Shown here in pieces: positions 34,521-47,739 of a stretch of 64,000 nucleotides of DNA. The position numbers were made by a program, and so were the translations under genes. Below the pieces are notes generated by a model. That model was not told the DNA's origin. It ran no database searches and worked only from the letters and a program-made list of their open reading frames with translations. The stretch lies in contig JAJHTX010000010.1 in assembly GCA_032164295.1 (NCBI GenBank), positions 1,878,693 through 1,942,692 of the forward strand, in the 5' to 3' direction. The stretch is from Inonotus obliquus (Eukaryota; Basidiomycota; Agaricomycetes; Hymenochaetales; Hymenochaetaceae). Each line of letters opens with the position of its first letter. The first letter of the stretch is position 1.

Positions 34521-36318
34521 GACAGAACGAAGGGAAGCCAGTATCGAACAGGCACGGTAGACGAATAGCAAGCAAATGTAGCTACAGAATGAAAAGTCTC
34601 CGGTGATACTGTATCTGAATTTTCATTTGCGACTTTTTCGATGTGGTGGTAGGAACCGTGTATCCGGAATGCAGGAGCAGGCGCCATCAAGAACAGTACC
34701 AAACAGTCGTTAAGGCTAGGACAGTTCAATTCAACCTGCCCAACCGCACCGCATATTACATGACATCTTTACTCCCTCCACGCTACGCTCTTTTCGGGCA
34801 TCCGGGGTGTCATTAAAATTCGTCGCTTAGAATCGCGGTATTTACTAGGTGATCCGATGGTAGATCGTCATGGTTCCTGTTGCATATCAACTTGATTCAT
34901 TGTACTCTAGTGATCTGATGCTTGTACTTCCTCCGCAGTGCTGGATCACATATGGCATCGAAATCACTTATCTCGAGGGCAATGTACATACAGCCCCTTA
35001 TGCGCCTGTCACGAGCTACTTGCTACATGGGTACTGCTCTGATCGATCTCCGCTGTGGTTTGGCGCCGTGGTCACTCACTTTGAGAGGTGTCGTACATGA
35101 GCGCTGTGCATTCTACAGAGTGAAAACGAATTCCCATCTGTGACGATTGATTGAGATGAACATGCACTTTTTCAGGCGGCCGCGAGTCCAAGAATGAGCA
35201 TACTATCAGCTGACCATATGCTCTCTGAATCTGAGTATACACAAGTGAGCGATGTTCCGCTCAGTCCAAATTTGTTGTCGCGTTTATTTTAGGAATCAGA
35301 TATATCGCTTGGCCATAATATGTGGTGGCTACCGTCATCATCGTCATGTGATGATGCCAGCCGTTGTATATATTGCTGGAAGCGCAAGTGATTTTCAACA
35401 ATGGTCTTGCCTGGTTACTGACTGATCTAAGTATTGCAGTCAGCGGAGTTGGTCTGATGCTTTCATTATCAACTTGGGAGGCACCGTAAGTAGTCATATA
35501 CTATGCCCCCGACTGTCTTCCCTTAGCTTTCGGGCTGAATGTATTTTCTTGCCACAATGATTACTGTTCGCATTTGGCTAGTCTCACGCAAAGGTTCCGG
35601 GGATTACATTGTCCCCCTTTGCCGTGGTCCTTCTTGATCCTGACATAACTTATTTTTGCCAGTCGTCTGTGCATCGAGAGCCTAATTTCTGTAAGGACCA
35701 ATGCCGTGGCCACCGTACTTGACTGGGTAAGTTCATTCTGAAGTGACCAGCCGGAGGATCACGCTCATTGGATTACGACACAAAACAGATAGCACAAATC
35801 ATTGTATGAGTGCTTACACGAGTAAGGCTTCAATGCGATGCTAAATCGCCGTCCTCTGTAGAGTATTACCGCGTCGTTTGTCATCCGTTTGTCATCGTGC
35901 GCATTGGATTCAAGTGCCTGTGGAATGGGAGAATCGAATTCCAGACCGGTCAAGATAACGGAATGCTTCTTGAGGAACCTACCAAAGGACCGGTAAAGGA
36001 CGAAGTTTGGCTCTCAGCCAATGAAAGGGCAAGCCATTAGAAAGTAGTCCAAGAGATTGAACCCGCTGCAATAAAGAGAGTTCGTCCAAGGGGCTGGATT
36101 CATGCACTGGGACGCTGCAGCTTGTTCTCCTAGAGCAAAGGAACACGATGGGAATCGAGACCGCTTTAGTTGTGTGGATGCTCAAATGCAATTGACGGGT
36201 GTTACTTGTACATTACAGGGCGTGAAATATTGAAGACGTGATATTTTCTTTTAATCAGAGTCGCACAAAATCAGCCAAAGCGCGAAGCCTGCTTTTCCTG
36301 GTCCGTAAGGGGGACATA
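34521..36318 (+). other. Unassigned stretch with exon-like pieces
   Basis: Several open pieces bordered by possible splice sites lie on the plus strand, for example around 34937-35085, 35441-35490, 35655-35728 and 35862-36036. The pieces at 35441 and 35655 are hydrophobic in one frame. I cannot join them into a protein I recognise. This could be a decayed or intron-rich unknown gene, or chance. Confidence 0.25.
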
Positions 36319-37208
36319 CTATAAAGGCAGATCGGACGTCAATGAACGGGCTTCTGCGAGGGGTAGGCTCACCATAACATCAAGGAGTGGTTTCGAGTGA
36401 ACATTCCCTGCTTCATCTTTGTCCACCTGGTATATCTTTTGTGTACCAACACCGATCGGGATGAACATGCGACCCGGTGATTTGAGCTGATCGACGAGAG
36501 CCTCGGGTAGTTCTGGAGCAGCCGCACCAACGTGAATTGCATCGTAAGGAGCGGCTGATGGCCAGCCCTTCCTGCCATCACCGGTTACTATCTCGATTTC
36601 GCTGTTATCGAGAGCCTGGCCAAGACCATCGTTGCGAAGATTCTCGATAGACCAGGATACAAGATCCGACATGTGATCGACGCCGACAACCTTTCCTGGC
36701 GGACCGGTCTCGCTTGGAGCGCCGGACCGAACGAGATGGTAGAAGATAGCGGCAGTATATCCCGAACCGCTGCCGACATCGAGCACATGAGCACCGGGTT
36801 TGAGGAAGGGTAGAAGATTCATGGTTGCCTCTGCATGCTTTTGAAAGAAAAATTAGAGGTGACGGAAAAGTAGCAGGAATACTGTAGTGGGAGGCGGACC
36901 ATGTGAGGGGCTGAGATGGTCGCGTTACACTTTATAGGCCTGTAATGGTGTAAGGGCGAAGAGATGCCGCTTGAAAGCAGGTTAATACTCGCTGAGGAGC
37001 GTCCATATAAGCATCGCGTTGAAACTCTTCAAGGACATAGTTCTTTCGATCAACCTTCTTGAAAACCTGAGAGCAGCGATAGTCAAAAGGAAGGGAAAAT
37101 GGTGAGTAGAAAGAAGCTTACCTCCGCGATTTCGTTTGAGAGTAGACAGTGAGTGCGCATGTTGTTGATGAGTTGGTCGTTTGTGGCCCCGGATGAACGG
37201 TAGGCCAT
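36319..37208 (-). CDS. Protein-L-isoaspartate O-methyltransferase
   Basis: Transfers methyl from S-adenosylmethionine to isoaspartyl residues of damaged proteins, starting their repair in the cytosol. Four exons: 37122-37208, 36989-37066, 36900-36929, 36319-36837, about 237 residues, the usual length. It starts MAYRSSGATNDQLINN, as the family does. Then KKVDRKNYV, the substrate-loop motif ATISAPHMHAEA, the SAM-binding motif I HVLDVGSGSGYTAA and acidic motif post I VVGVDHM, then AAAPELPEALVDQLKSPGRM. The start is well supported by the conserved N-terminus. No damage is seen. Confidence 0.9.
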
Positions 37209-37428
37209 GGTAAGAAATGATTTATATTTAATCTGTGGCCACAAGGTGAAGAGTCGGAGCAAGTTCATGTCACACCACACGTCACCAACATGTAATCACA
37301 ATGTTACATAACAGCACAAGACTATTACGTCAGAATACACGTGCCATAACCAATAACCTACGACCATGGATTCTGCTGGAATATTAATGCACGTTCTCCA
37401 CGGTGACGAGCGACTGAGTTGTCCGCAT

Positions 37429-40107
37429 CTACGAAACTCGGCTTATCCTTTGTTCCGTCGTTGTCGAATTTTGTGACCTTACCTCCCCGGAACGACTCAA
37501 GACATTGAATGACGCCGGTGGGATGATCAGAGTGGGTCTATGTGCTAGAGCTCGAGGATCATTTGCTGGTGTAAGGGATGCTGGGGAAGTTAATCGGATG
37601 TGGTTCCCGTAGGAAGACAGATGGGTCGCTGATGTCGGCCCACTCAGCTCTGAAGTTTGTCTGGTGGAAAACAAGCGAGTCAACGTGGAATCCTGGCCGT
37701 GGTTGTTGCTGAGAGCTATTGGAGAATGGTGACGGATCTCGACCTGCGATGGTAAGGTTGATGAGTTGGACGGGCTATCGGGGGGATATACGGGAGCGTC
37801 CGTCATAAGCTCAAAAGTTCTATCAACTTGACAAGGTTGCTCTTGGATGTTCTGTAGTACCCTGGCACCACTACCGTCGTCAAGGCTGGTGCGTGAAATT
37901 TGATCGAGGGCTCGTCTCCACCATGATCGCTGCCTTCTGCCTTGGCTAGAACTGACCTGCGGTGGGCTGCTGCAATTAACGTCTAGGAACGAACTTGCTC
38001 CGTACCCCCTTCGCTCGAGCTCCATTTCGATTTGCTCCCCAAGACCCGCGCTGCGTTCGCGGAGTGGATGTCGGAGCTCATAGATGTCATCATCGCTGGT
38101 GCTAATCCACTGGGGTTGTCTTGAACCAACATGAACCTCCTTCTCTACTTCGACTTCAAATGAGACAGGATCGTATCTGACACATTTCTTTGACACGGGA
38201 TCTCGATTAGTTCTTTTCGTGCGGTTGTCCATATGAGATTCACCGCCGAATATGTCCTGCCTGATGGCAATTCGACGAGCGATGGCATCCGTCTCGGCCC
38301 CCCTCCATCTCCGGCAGATATACATCACACCTTCCCATAGCTCCCGACAAGTATCCCGGAAGTCGAAAGCGTGAAGCAGTGATCGCAAACGTGGAGTTCG
38401 TGGAATATCCTCCGTGACAATATGCGCTGCTGACCGTTCTTCTGGTCGTCGCTGATAAGGCTTGTACGTGAACGCCTTTATATGAAGTATCGCAAAAAAT
38501 CTGGAAGAACACGACCGAGTCTCGGAACATTATCGGTCATGGGAGAATTTGAGCACGTACGCCATCTCCACGGTTTCGAGAATGGCTCCAATTCCGATAT
38601 TTATATCGTCCGCAGTCCTGTTACGTCAGTGATGAGCAACTTTCCTTTGCAGTAGTATGGCTTCGCACACACATGTACTTGGTCTAAAATGATACAGCTT
38701 TAGTATCAATGCGTAAAGGATCGAATTGAAAGGCGCACGTCTTTCACGACCCCCAAAGAACTCAGGACAGACAAGAAAGTAGCCTGCCAGAATGTCAAGA
38801 ATACTGAGGGGCTTGTCAATTATTACCTAGAAGATTACAAACCAGATATATTTACCGACTGCTTTGATTGCAAACAACTTGAGAAGAGGCTTGTAGAGGG
38901 CAAGCTGTTTTGATATCGGAACGTATACTTGGATGAGACAGTACATGGCGATTGAGACGGAGATCGAGACGACAGTTACGATCTTTGGTAGTTAACATCA
39001 GAAAACCTGATTGGTCGCGGTGGTAGAGGTACACCTACATATACGTGACCCCATCCAGGCGACCAGGAATCCTCGCAATATAGGCCGAAGTAATCCAATA
39101 TGACTGCAACCAGCGTCGTTCTGGGCGCCATCTGAGTAAATTACATGGAGCAGATTATTGTAAACGTACACAGGACGGATGATACAATACTGTAGTATTC
39201 CCCATTTCATCATCTGCAGGAAGTATAGACCGTCCTATGAAGTTTGATCAGCTTCGGACATGCAAATTCAAGGCAACATATAAACGCACAGCAGGTTTCG
39301 ACTTGATTGAACCAAGGGGAAACACCCATTTCCTGACCGGTTCTCCACGCAGCATGGAATGGCGGTCATTTTCCTTACTCAAACCAACCTGGGCAGAGTA
39401 CATATTATACAATTGAAGGGAGTTCATTCGGAAATGACGGACCTTGAGAAAGATGGCACGCTGCTCGTCGGAGTCTGGAGAAAGGTAGAGGAGCAAAAGG
39501 TAGAAGAAAGCGGTTAAGACGGTAGACTCGTAGCAATCCCGGAGCAATAGAAGAGGTGTCGCCTCATTCTGTCGTTTTTGCATTCACATAATCAGCAATC
39601 AGCGTAGGAACGAGGTAACGAAGTGGACTGACCCAGAAGAGGTAGGAGGTGAAGCTAACGAGCGAGTAAATCGGAACCATGAATAGAATTCGTACAATGT
39701 CTGCACCGTCTTAGTTATGATACTATTAATGAAAGCCATGAACCTACAACGTTGCTCGTGTTTCTGGAATGAACGGCAAGGTCAGAAACACTAAACGAGG
39801 GAGATCTCTGCACTCACGTTCGTATAGAATTGTAGATGCTTGTTCACGAGCCAGAATGAAATGACCGTTGCGAGAGATGCAAATGCTCCTGTGGCAATCC
39901 ATCCAACCTGTGCTATCATTAGTGGGTAACTCATAGCAGTGTAATGAATATGTAGCGGACATGATGAACTGTAAAGGTGTTATTAAAATCAGAAGCCGAG
40001 GGTTCTGACAAAATTCACTTGCTTTGAATGACGACCTTGCCATTCTGAATGAGAGGAGGAGATTTCAACGCTGCGGGCTTATGGAAACATGTGGAATTAC
40101 TGGACAT
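37429..40107 (-). CDS. DUF300/TMEM184 (OSTA-like) membrane protein
   Basis: Seven-span membrane protein of the organic solute transporter alpha/TMEM184 family; its substrate in fungi is unknown. In coding order: GWIATGAFASLATVISFWLV (first span), ILFMVPIYSLVSF, RDCYESTVLTAFFYLLL, a lipid-facing EPVRKWVFPLGS motif, FLQMMKWGILQYCIIRPV and LDYFGLYREDSWSPGWGH. About 320 C-terminal residues (37429-38388) are polar, Ser/Arg-rich and probably disordered in the cytosol. Eight or more short introns. The proposed start at 40107 (MSSNSTCFHKPAAL) is the first Met of an in-frame upstream exon; a start at 39934 is the alternative. The promoter is shared with the divergent gene at 40634. Confidence 0.85.
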
Positions 40108-40633
40108 GACGAGGAGGAGCTAGCTTTGTGAATGAAATGGGCCCCTATTCCCGACAATACAGAGCACCAATGAACATAAAAAATAAAAGGAGTAGTCCCA
40201 AATGGTATAGCGTTTCCCCAGAAATCAACAGCTCTATTGTTACGAGGTCAATATGGTGGGCAGAGAACGGAAGGATATGGTTGAGGAGAGAGAGAGAGAC
40301 TGAGTAGTTGAGTAGACTGACTCCTGTCGATCTCACCAAAAATAGATTTCTGATTCAATCAGGGAATATTACATAACGCAAGCTGAACACGATAATTTCC
40401 CGATAAGAGTCCGTTGAGGCGTGCACGTGCTCAGGATACTCCGATATTTTCGGGCGGATGACGATAAGATTACCATTTATAGGGACAATGAGTCACAATG
40501 GCGACAACTGTGATTGAAATCACGTGTAGTACGGCATCCCGACTCTGTCCGATGGACTCTTGTGGCATATAAGTATATGGTCAACAAAAATAATCAAAAA
40601 TTTTCAAACTTTTTCTTCTTGCCTCCCTCCACG
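40108..40633. promoter_or_regulatory. Divergent promoter region
   Basis: Separates the minus-strand membrane-protein gene and the plus-strand F-box-like gene. A TATA-like tataagtata (40568-40577) lies about 60 bases before the plus-strand ATG. A 64-codon minus-strand frame here (40145-40339) has no domain and looks like chance. Confidence 0.45.
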
Positions 40634-42037
40634 ATGCGCGGACGGTCGTCGACGTTGACGAGAACCTCAAATCGTACTCGCTCAGTGTCTTTCTCTGCAA
40701 GACTTGCTCTTGCCCTCTCAAGGCATCTAGATGGTCCCACTCTCCAGTCTTTGCCAACAGAGATCCTCCTTGAAATCCTCCAGACGGCGGTAACATGTCC
40801 TCCCTCGTCAACGACTGCATACCGTTTGGGCTCTTCTCAGCTTCACGATGACTCCCAGGGTCTCGTCATGTGTGCACGCCGCATCGATTACCGCACTCTT
40901 CGCGCTCTTGCTCTCACTTCCCGCCTTCTCGCAGGTCTCGCTCATTCAATCATGTACCGCGTAGTCGCTCTCGACGATCTCAAGCGGACATCTCTTTTCG
41001 CGAGGACAGTAATGGATTGCGCTCATCGTGACATTACACTCTCTTCCACCCTTTCGCCTGTATCTCCCGTTTCTCCGACATCTCTCGCTTTCTCATATAT
41101 ACCCACTCTCTTTGCTGGCAAGTTTACTACCCGCCTCACGCTCGAATACCCGTTCCTCGATTCAACGCGAGCATCTCGGAATAGAGGCTCCGAACTCGAT
41201 AGGTTCCATGCCGCGACTGGCGCTCTCCTAGGTTTCGGTCATTCCGCACCTTCCGTGCCCTCTCCTGTCCTTGCCGACCTTCGTACTTTACTCCTTGACT
41301 CTCAGATACTCATGCATTACCTGGAGACTCATCGCTCCGTCTCCTCCGTTCCAGAAGTGACCCCTGCACCTTCCGAGCTTATTCTCAGTTCATACATTTC
41401 ACGGGAAAATAGCATCGACACAACGGCGCCACAGCCTTCCTCACCACTCGCTCCGCTTGTATCGCGACTCACCCATCTTACGATCGCATGCCCGCCGGTC
41501 AAATGGAAATTGCCTAGCTCAACCCTCGACGCACTTGGTGGTGTTCCTTCGCTCACTCACCTTGCACTCGTCCGCAGGGCAAATGGCAACGTGGATAACG
41601 ATGCAGAATTCGTCCGAGACGTTGGCGACATCATTTCGCAGCGCTCAGGATCCCTCATCCGCGTCGTCCTCGTTGTCCTTCCCGATGCTGGTTTCACAAG
41701 CTGGAAGTACGCATATCAGAAAGAGTTTGTTGATCGGCGGCATGCACCCGTTGACGGTGAAGACGATACGTATTCACTTAGTTCAGACCTGTGCGTTCTT
41801 GAGGCCTACCTTTCAACAACGTACATCTGGTCGCGATTCGATGATCTGGCCCACTCCTCTCCCGTCACGCGTGTGGTTCCGGGTATGGGTGATGCCTGGT
41901 CGCGTGCCCATAGAAAGAGTCGCAAATCGGGCGCCGTCTTCGAGAGCAACATATTCCACGATCACGGACGAGACCTTTGGTCCTGGGCCGATGCGTTTCA
42001 GCGTCGACGACGTACCGTTCGTTATGCCCCTAGTTGA
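40634..42037 (+). CDS. F-box-like domain protein
   Basis: Intronless frame of 467 codons. Near the N-terminus LQSLPTEILLEILQTAV matches the F-box core, which binds Skp1 in SCF ubiquitin ligases. Then RALALTSRLLAGLAHSIMYRVVAL follows as in the long family of basidiomycete F-box-like proteins, whose substrates are mostly unknown. The remainder has Leu-rich stretches (LTHLTIACPPVKWKLP, LTHLALVRRANGN) but no clear repeat. ATG 40634 is preferred over 40514 because the TATA-like box lies between them. The C-terminus is basic (RRRRTVRYAPS). Confidence 0.75.
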   Translation: MRGRSSTLTRTSNRTRSVSFSARLALALSRHLDGPTLQSLPTEILLEILQTAVTCPPSSTTAYRLGSSQLHDDSQGLVMCARRIDYRTLRALALTSRLLAGLAHSIMYRVVALDDLKRTSLFARTVMDCAHRDITLSSTLSPVSPVSPTSLAFSYIPTLFAGKFTTRLTLEYPFLDSTRASRNRGSELDRFHAATGALLGFGHSAPSVPSPVLADLRTLLLDSQILMHYLETHRSVSSVPEVTPAPSELILSSYISRENSIDTTAPQPSSPLAPLVSRLTHLTIACPPVKWKLPSSTLDALGGVPSLTHLALVRRANGNVDNDAEFVRDVGDIISQRSGSLIRVVLVVLPDAGFTSWKYAYQKEFVDRRHAPVDGEDDTYSLSSDLCVLEAYLSTTYIWSRFDDLAHSSPVTRVVPGMGDAWSRAHRKSRKSGAVFESNIFHDHGRDLWSWADAFQRRRRTVRYAPS

Positions 42038-42409
42038 GCCTCGGCTCTACCTTTTCCCCACTTCGATTCTGATAGAGTGATAGATTATGTAGACGCGCCT
42101 ATATGCGCTTATCATCTAGACTTATATGTATTCCTACGTTTTCTTTATTTTCTCAATTTGTTGGTCGATACGGCTGGTTTCTTTCCTTGAGTACTGACAG
42201 ATTTCGGCCTTTTTGGCCTGGTGGGGTTTATGTACGGACAGTTGTTGTCTAATAATTTAGTAGCGCTGCTATTATACGACCATAGACTGATTCATATACA
42301 TATTAGAAAGACGAATTTGCATCGTAAAAAGACTTTGGGAGATGAAAATGTCAAAATGACATACGTAGAAGCTTTCCTCATGCCCCGTACTGTTCAGCGG
42401 AGCACTTAG
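42038..42409. other. Convergent intergenic region
   Basis: Between the 3' ends of the F-box-like gene and the dioxygenase gene. AT-rich; no gene seen. Confidence 0.5.
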
Positions 42410-45400
42410 CTATGAGCATAATGGTACAAACCATGCAAAACGCACCTGTACAACCATGGAGGTAGGGAAGGGCGTGATCTCACTCTTGTCGTTTAAATAC
42501 ATGACTTCGGGACACCCATTTACAACATCGACGATTCTGAGACGGCATCAGACCATTACTTTCAGAAAGAAGGATACTTGTACGTACCTGCGAAGAGTAC
42601 CTGTCGGACCAGGTGCCCTCTGTAAATTCTTCAATCCGAAAATAGCCCGAAGTACCTTGGGGATAGTCTTCCAGGCGGTGTAAATGAGTAACACAAATAT
42701 AGCAGAACACACAATGGTCCTGCTTACTAGCTTAAAAAACAGCTCGGTCGCTAGTCTGTAGGGAAACAACAATCACTCCTCATGCGGCTGCGGTTCGGAC
42801 AAGCGGTAAACCACATACCCATAATTTTCAAGCCCAAGCAGGCTCCCGTTGTGGTGTTCAAAATTGGGAGTAGCCGAATTTCCCCCGAAGTTGGATTGCT
42901 GCTCACCCAATCAGAAGACAAAACGCTTGCAGGAAGGCACGGTCACTCACATCTAAGTTGGCCCTTATGATGCTGAGATAAACCCGTTGCGGTGTCTGAC
43001 GATCGTCTAATTTTCCCATTCCGTCCTCTCGCACTGCGCTTGATAAAGGAGGATTAAGACCTTGGAAGAGAAATAGGTAGGTCAAATGTTATTGGTAGAA
43101 GGCTCAGAGTAGCTTACGAAGTGCCTCGCGTGCAAACGCGTAAAGCCTGTCGTCACTCTCTGTGGTGTTCTCGCGTGCCAACCGAGCGAGCTCCCTTCGC
43201 TCGTTATCTCGTTCATCCTTTAAGAAGAAGTCTACTATGTGGACTACGGCCTTGGAGTAAAGCGCGACCGTCGGGACAAGAGCCGCGAAGGTACTCTCGG
43301 CAACGTGCTGCTCGTGCTTCGCAAATTGATATACTCGAGATAGGAAGGCATCGCTAAGTTTAACTTCGCCGGTATACCATTGAGCTAGCGAGTCCACGAC
43401 TTTGCCAACCTATGAAGAACATGTTAGAAAGTGAAGTTGGAACTTAGGCAAAAACAAACGGAACGTACAATGCCCTTTCCTATCAATCTCTTCAGATGTT
43501 CCGATACGATCCCAGAGATATGCATGGCAGTTCTTGACCCTTTCTCCCTCAGAATCCAATCCACATAACGTTCTTTATTAATGAAGACGTAGCTATCGAC
43601 GGAATAATTAGTCTAGAGTCCATTCCCCGATAGACGCAATGTGGCATATACTTACTTGCAAACGTCTGCGAACATTTGTGCACACTCGGTGTCGCGGAAG
43701 AGACCACGCGGCGTTTGCTGCGTTTTAATGGGGATACCCAACAGCTCTGTAGCGACAAAGTAAACAGGAACCAGATTGATCACGTCACGTACAATGTCGA
43801 CGCGTTTCAAGTTATCTCCTAAGCTCAGACGGGAAACCGAGTTTTCTGCTATGAGCTTTGTGGTGATGTATTCAAACAGAATAGAATACTGGTTCTGGCG
43901 AATGAGGAAAATAAGAGCATCATTAACCTGAGCACAATAGCAGTCAGTTATCATACAAATGCGTCTCGAAGGTCTTGTACATACCGGGGATATGTCTAGC
44001 TCCGCGACACCGGTTAAAGACTCCAGCATATTCCTAGCTCCACTCGTGAAGTCTTTCTCATTTGTCAATATACGGTGTACTGTCAAATAATCATCCTTGA
44101 CTACTATCGGGATGGGAGTACTCGGTTTGTTGAAGTCGTACTCTTTCACAGGACCTTCAATAAGTTTCTCAAGATATCCACTCATCATTTCAGGAACCAT
44201 AAATGGGAAGCGCGCGTACGACGACCGGGCGGGATAATATTCGGGAAGCGTGCGGTATAGCAAGCGAGTGAGAACGCCGCCATATGCACCATCTTCCTTG
44301 TGCGAGAAGCAATCCAGATATCCCCAGGATGTTAAATTGTAAACTGTGACGTAGACCATCGGATCATCGGAAAGGGGAAAAGGAGTAAACCACCGTACCA
44401 GTAAAATCTGTGGTTAGGAATCGGTCACCACGGACAAGGGCTACCGCGTCCGCGAGAATGGCACGGCTGATCGTATAACCAGGGCAGAGTCCAGCACCTG
44501 GTATTGGGGGCTTAGCCTCCTCCGCCATTAGTCCAGGGTACAGTTCCAAGCGATCGACATCACCGTAAAGTGACTCGGCAGTTTTCTAGACAAAAGGTAA
44601 GTGGGTATGTAAAGTGGCCACTAACGCTTCCCATACACTGATCACGGGATCCGAGTTCCATTCCGAGAAACTCGAAAATGTTTTTAGTCCCATGAATGCC
44701 CTGAACTCGTTCATCTGTTCATATACGTGAGTGTTCCCATCCGAATGCGATAGGCCTATAGCTTCACCGTAGCCGTCCCCCATTGTCTTGCCTGCTCGAT
44801 GCCCATGATTTCTACGACACGAAGTACTTCAGGAATGCCTCGCGCCTTAAATGCACTGGCGCGTGACTCTGTTGCAGCTTGCAGAAGCGCGGCGAGATCG
44901 GCACTGTTGAACGCTCCTGTCTCAGGATCCCGATGAAGTTTCGCGTTATTAACGCTTGTTGGTGCTTGTTCTTCAGAGGCAAGAGCTACCCAGTACGAAC
45001 TTGAAAATGACATACCCATCAAAAGTCCACTTCTTGACATCTGGGTCAGGGCGGATTTTCGAGGCCAACGTCTCCTGGAAGTCGCTTACAGTGATCTGCA
45101 ACGGCTATTAAAGATGACATTGACCCATATGGACAGAACAACCCACGGATCTAAAATCTCGAGTTCCAAAGAGCTCCTCAAAAGCAAGCTCAGTCCACGC
45201 CGTATCGTTTTCGCTGAGTGCCGAGTGCCATCGATAGAGCAGATTGAACTCAAGGGAAACAACGTTTCCCTGTCCGCGGGGACTTACAGTATGATCCGGT
45301 TCACGTGATTCCTACAATGAACTCAGAAACTGGCAAGGAAGGGGATGAGAGGACGGACCGCCAACGGATCCAGTCGCCATTCGCATCCGTCTCTAACCAA

Positions 45401-47391
45401 ACCCAATATGGCACCGACGTAATCACCGAGTATGACTTGCATGAACCAGCCGCAATTCACTGTCAAGGTCGTAACGCGATAAGACTCCATCATCTTTGAA
45501 CTAAGGAAGAAGTTAGCGCACCTAGTCGAGCGCGAGAGAACAGATCTTCGTCCTATTTGATGACTTTTGAGAAGGAGCACTCTGAGTTGTAGCGATTCAC
45601 GCACCTGAGCCCTTCTCTTCTCTTCGTTGAGCTCTCTGAGAGCTTCCCCAGAGATGTATGTGCCAGGCTCGTTAATTGTCAAGAGTTTTGAGGCTATGTA
45701 CTAAACGGGACCTTCGTTATTTGACGTGAATTTACAAGCATGGTGGACGCACGTTATGATTCCGGGAAAATAGCACCAGGAGTGCGGGGACGCTTGGTGG
45801 CATGAAAAGAACTCTCCCATCCGCGAATACGTCCTCCCATAGCCTACCAGTTCCATCGAAGCGCCTCACTTTCTTCAGTTCATTCTCGCTGCTCCCATAC
45901 AACGGACTTAGATCTAGATACGACGATGCGTTGTTTATAGACCAGTCCGAGTGGCTGGTATTAAACACGGAATGAATCACGAGGTCGGCAAAAGCAAAGA
46001 ATAATGAACTCAATCCTCCTGGGTGCGGGGAGAACCCAGACGCATTCGTCGGTGGTAAGGTTGAATTCCCCGGCACAGCATTAGGGTCCGATGTCGGGAG
46101 GATACCTCGTTTCGTACTAGGGGATGGCCTTCTTGCCAGAAGCGCATCGAATACCAGACCAGCATCGGGTAAAGTCACAACTGGATGTGTAGGAGGCACC
46201 GTTCGAGCATATGGCTTTCTCGCAGCGCCCATGTCCTGATAGACGGTGCTATAACCACTTCCGTCTGCACTTCGCGCTGCATACGGACGATGAAAGCCAT
46301 CCAGGGGACGCGCATAAGGGTGTCGTGGATGTGTCACTGAAGCTTGGCCAGCGGATCCATTCGCGTGTCCGTTGGCATAAGTCGAAGGGTTGGTGGATGG
46401 GTAGGATTCAACACCTGAGCTAGAAAAATACGAGTTCGAAGGCAGATACGCCGCTGGAGGGTGTGGAAGGTCTTTGTAAACTAACAAGGATAAACGTCAG
46501 TGGGGTCAACACTCAGTATGTAGTACATAAATAATGTGGAAAAAAATGCGATGCGACAACGTGACATCCCCACCCGGGGATAACGGAGGTAACGCCGAAT
46601 TGCAAAGCTCCCGGGTGAAACTTTGATATAATGGATCGACGAGCGGAACTATAACCCGTTCAACTAATGGGAAATCACAAAACGGGAGCGAATAGCAGAA
46701 ACGGACTTGGACAATGTGGGGAAGGGTCAAGAATTGTCGACCTGACAAAAGCGGATCTTGGACTGATATGGGTGATGCATTGACACAGCAGAGTAGAGGA
46801 CACGAGGAAACCGACAACGCGCTCCTCGTATGGCATTGCTGCTGGACTTATTCCTCGTGGTTGACCAGACCATAAAAAGCTAAGCTAAGAATGGGGAACA
46901 GTGTGCGACTTACGCGTGTCGATGACGAACACTTGCAGTGACTTTGCAAACTGGCTGTCTGCGGGGAGGCGCGACATGAGAACCAAGAGTTTCTCAAGCT
47001 ACCCATCCCATTAGCCAAATGCACAAGTGTCCAAATGAATGGACATACTAGCATTTTCCGGTCATCAATCCCAGCGCCATTCAGATTCTTGAGTGCATCA
47101 ATATACGCAGGCTGCAATGAGGTATGCTGGGAGTAAGAGTGGAAATTGGAGTGTCAAGTAAAGAATACGCACAATGTCCGTGAGGTGGAATGGCTGGCCA
47201 CGGACTATAGTATAGTGGATGTCCTGAGCACTTTTCTGAAGGAGCTCTGCGACCCTGAGGGCGCCACGACTGGTGGCACGGCGTTGTACTTGAGTGTTAG
47301 CACCGCTAGTATCTACAGGACCTAGAGAGCGAGCGACTGCGTCCGCTGAGTCTGCAACATGACTGGCGAGAGCCGCGATGTAGGCCGCCAT
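42410..47391 (-). CDS. ppo: Ppo-type fatty-acid dioxygenase/cytochrome P450 fusion
   Basis: Oxylipin synthase: an N-terminal haem peroxidase domain oxidises linoleate or oleate to a hydroperoxide and a C-terminal P450 domain rearranges it to a diol; oxylipins act as developmental signals. Start MAAYIAALASHVADSADAV at 47391. Peroxidase markers: ALLVLFSRNHN (distal His area), VNCGWFMQVILGDYV, and LEFNLLYRWHS near 45240 carrying the catalytic Tyr and proximal His; then TISRAILADAVALVRGDRFLT. The P450 half contains EALR, NPPLSSAVREDG and a thiolate Cys in TTTGACLGLKI (about 42840). It ends with YLNDKSEITPFPTSMVVQV, the usual C-terminus. At least a dozen short introns. A low-complexity insert lies at about 46220-46440. 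I see no unavoidable disruption. Confidence 0.87.
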
Positions 47392-47560
47392 GGGGTTAGA
47401 AGAGAAAGAGAAAGAAAGATCAATAAAATAAATAAGTAACTGATCTAGGTCACATGACACGCGTTTTGATGGGAGCACTGCCAAGCACCGCTAGCTAGCT
47501 AGTGTGGCTCGGAGACTTCATCTTTCCGTCCTCTCGTAACCTCCGCTCTCTTCGTATCAT
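47392..47560 (-). promoter_or_regulatory. Upstream region of the dioxygenase gene
   Basis: Immediately upstream of the predicted start. Contains a pyrimidine-rich tract in coding sense (47395-47420). No classical element identified with confidence. Confidence 0.35.
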
Positions 47561-47739
47561 AGATTCAGCGAGCAATTTCCCAAGCCATCATGCAGCTTAG
47601 CGGAACACACGAGGCCCGTGCAGCTGTACAATTGGAAACGATTAGTCTTATTTCTATTCGAGAAAACGCACGTACCTTTTACTTGTCTCATCACGCAGTT
47701 GGCATCAGAGTGAGTGGATCAAGAGTCGGGTGAAGTCAT

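Noticed and set aside
41457..42080. Long alternative frame over the F-box-like gene
   Set aside because: A shadow frame; the 467-codon frame has the domain, start context and composition.
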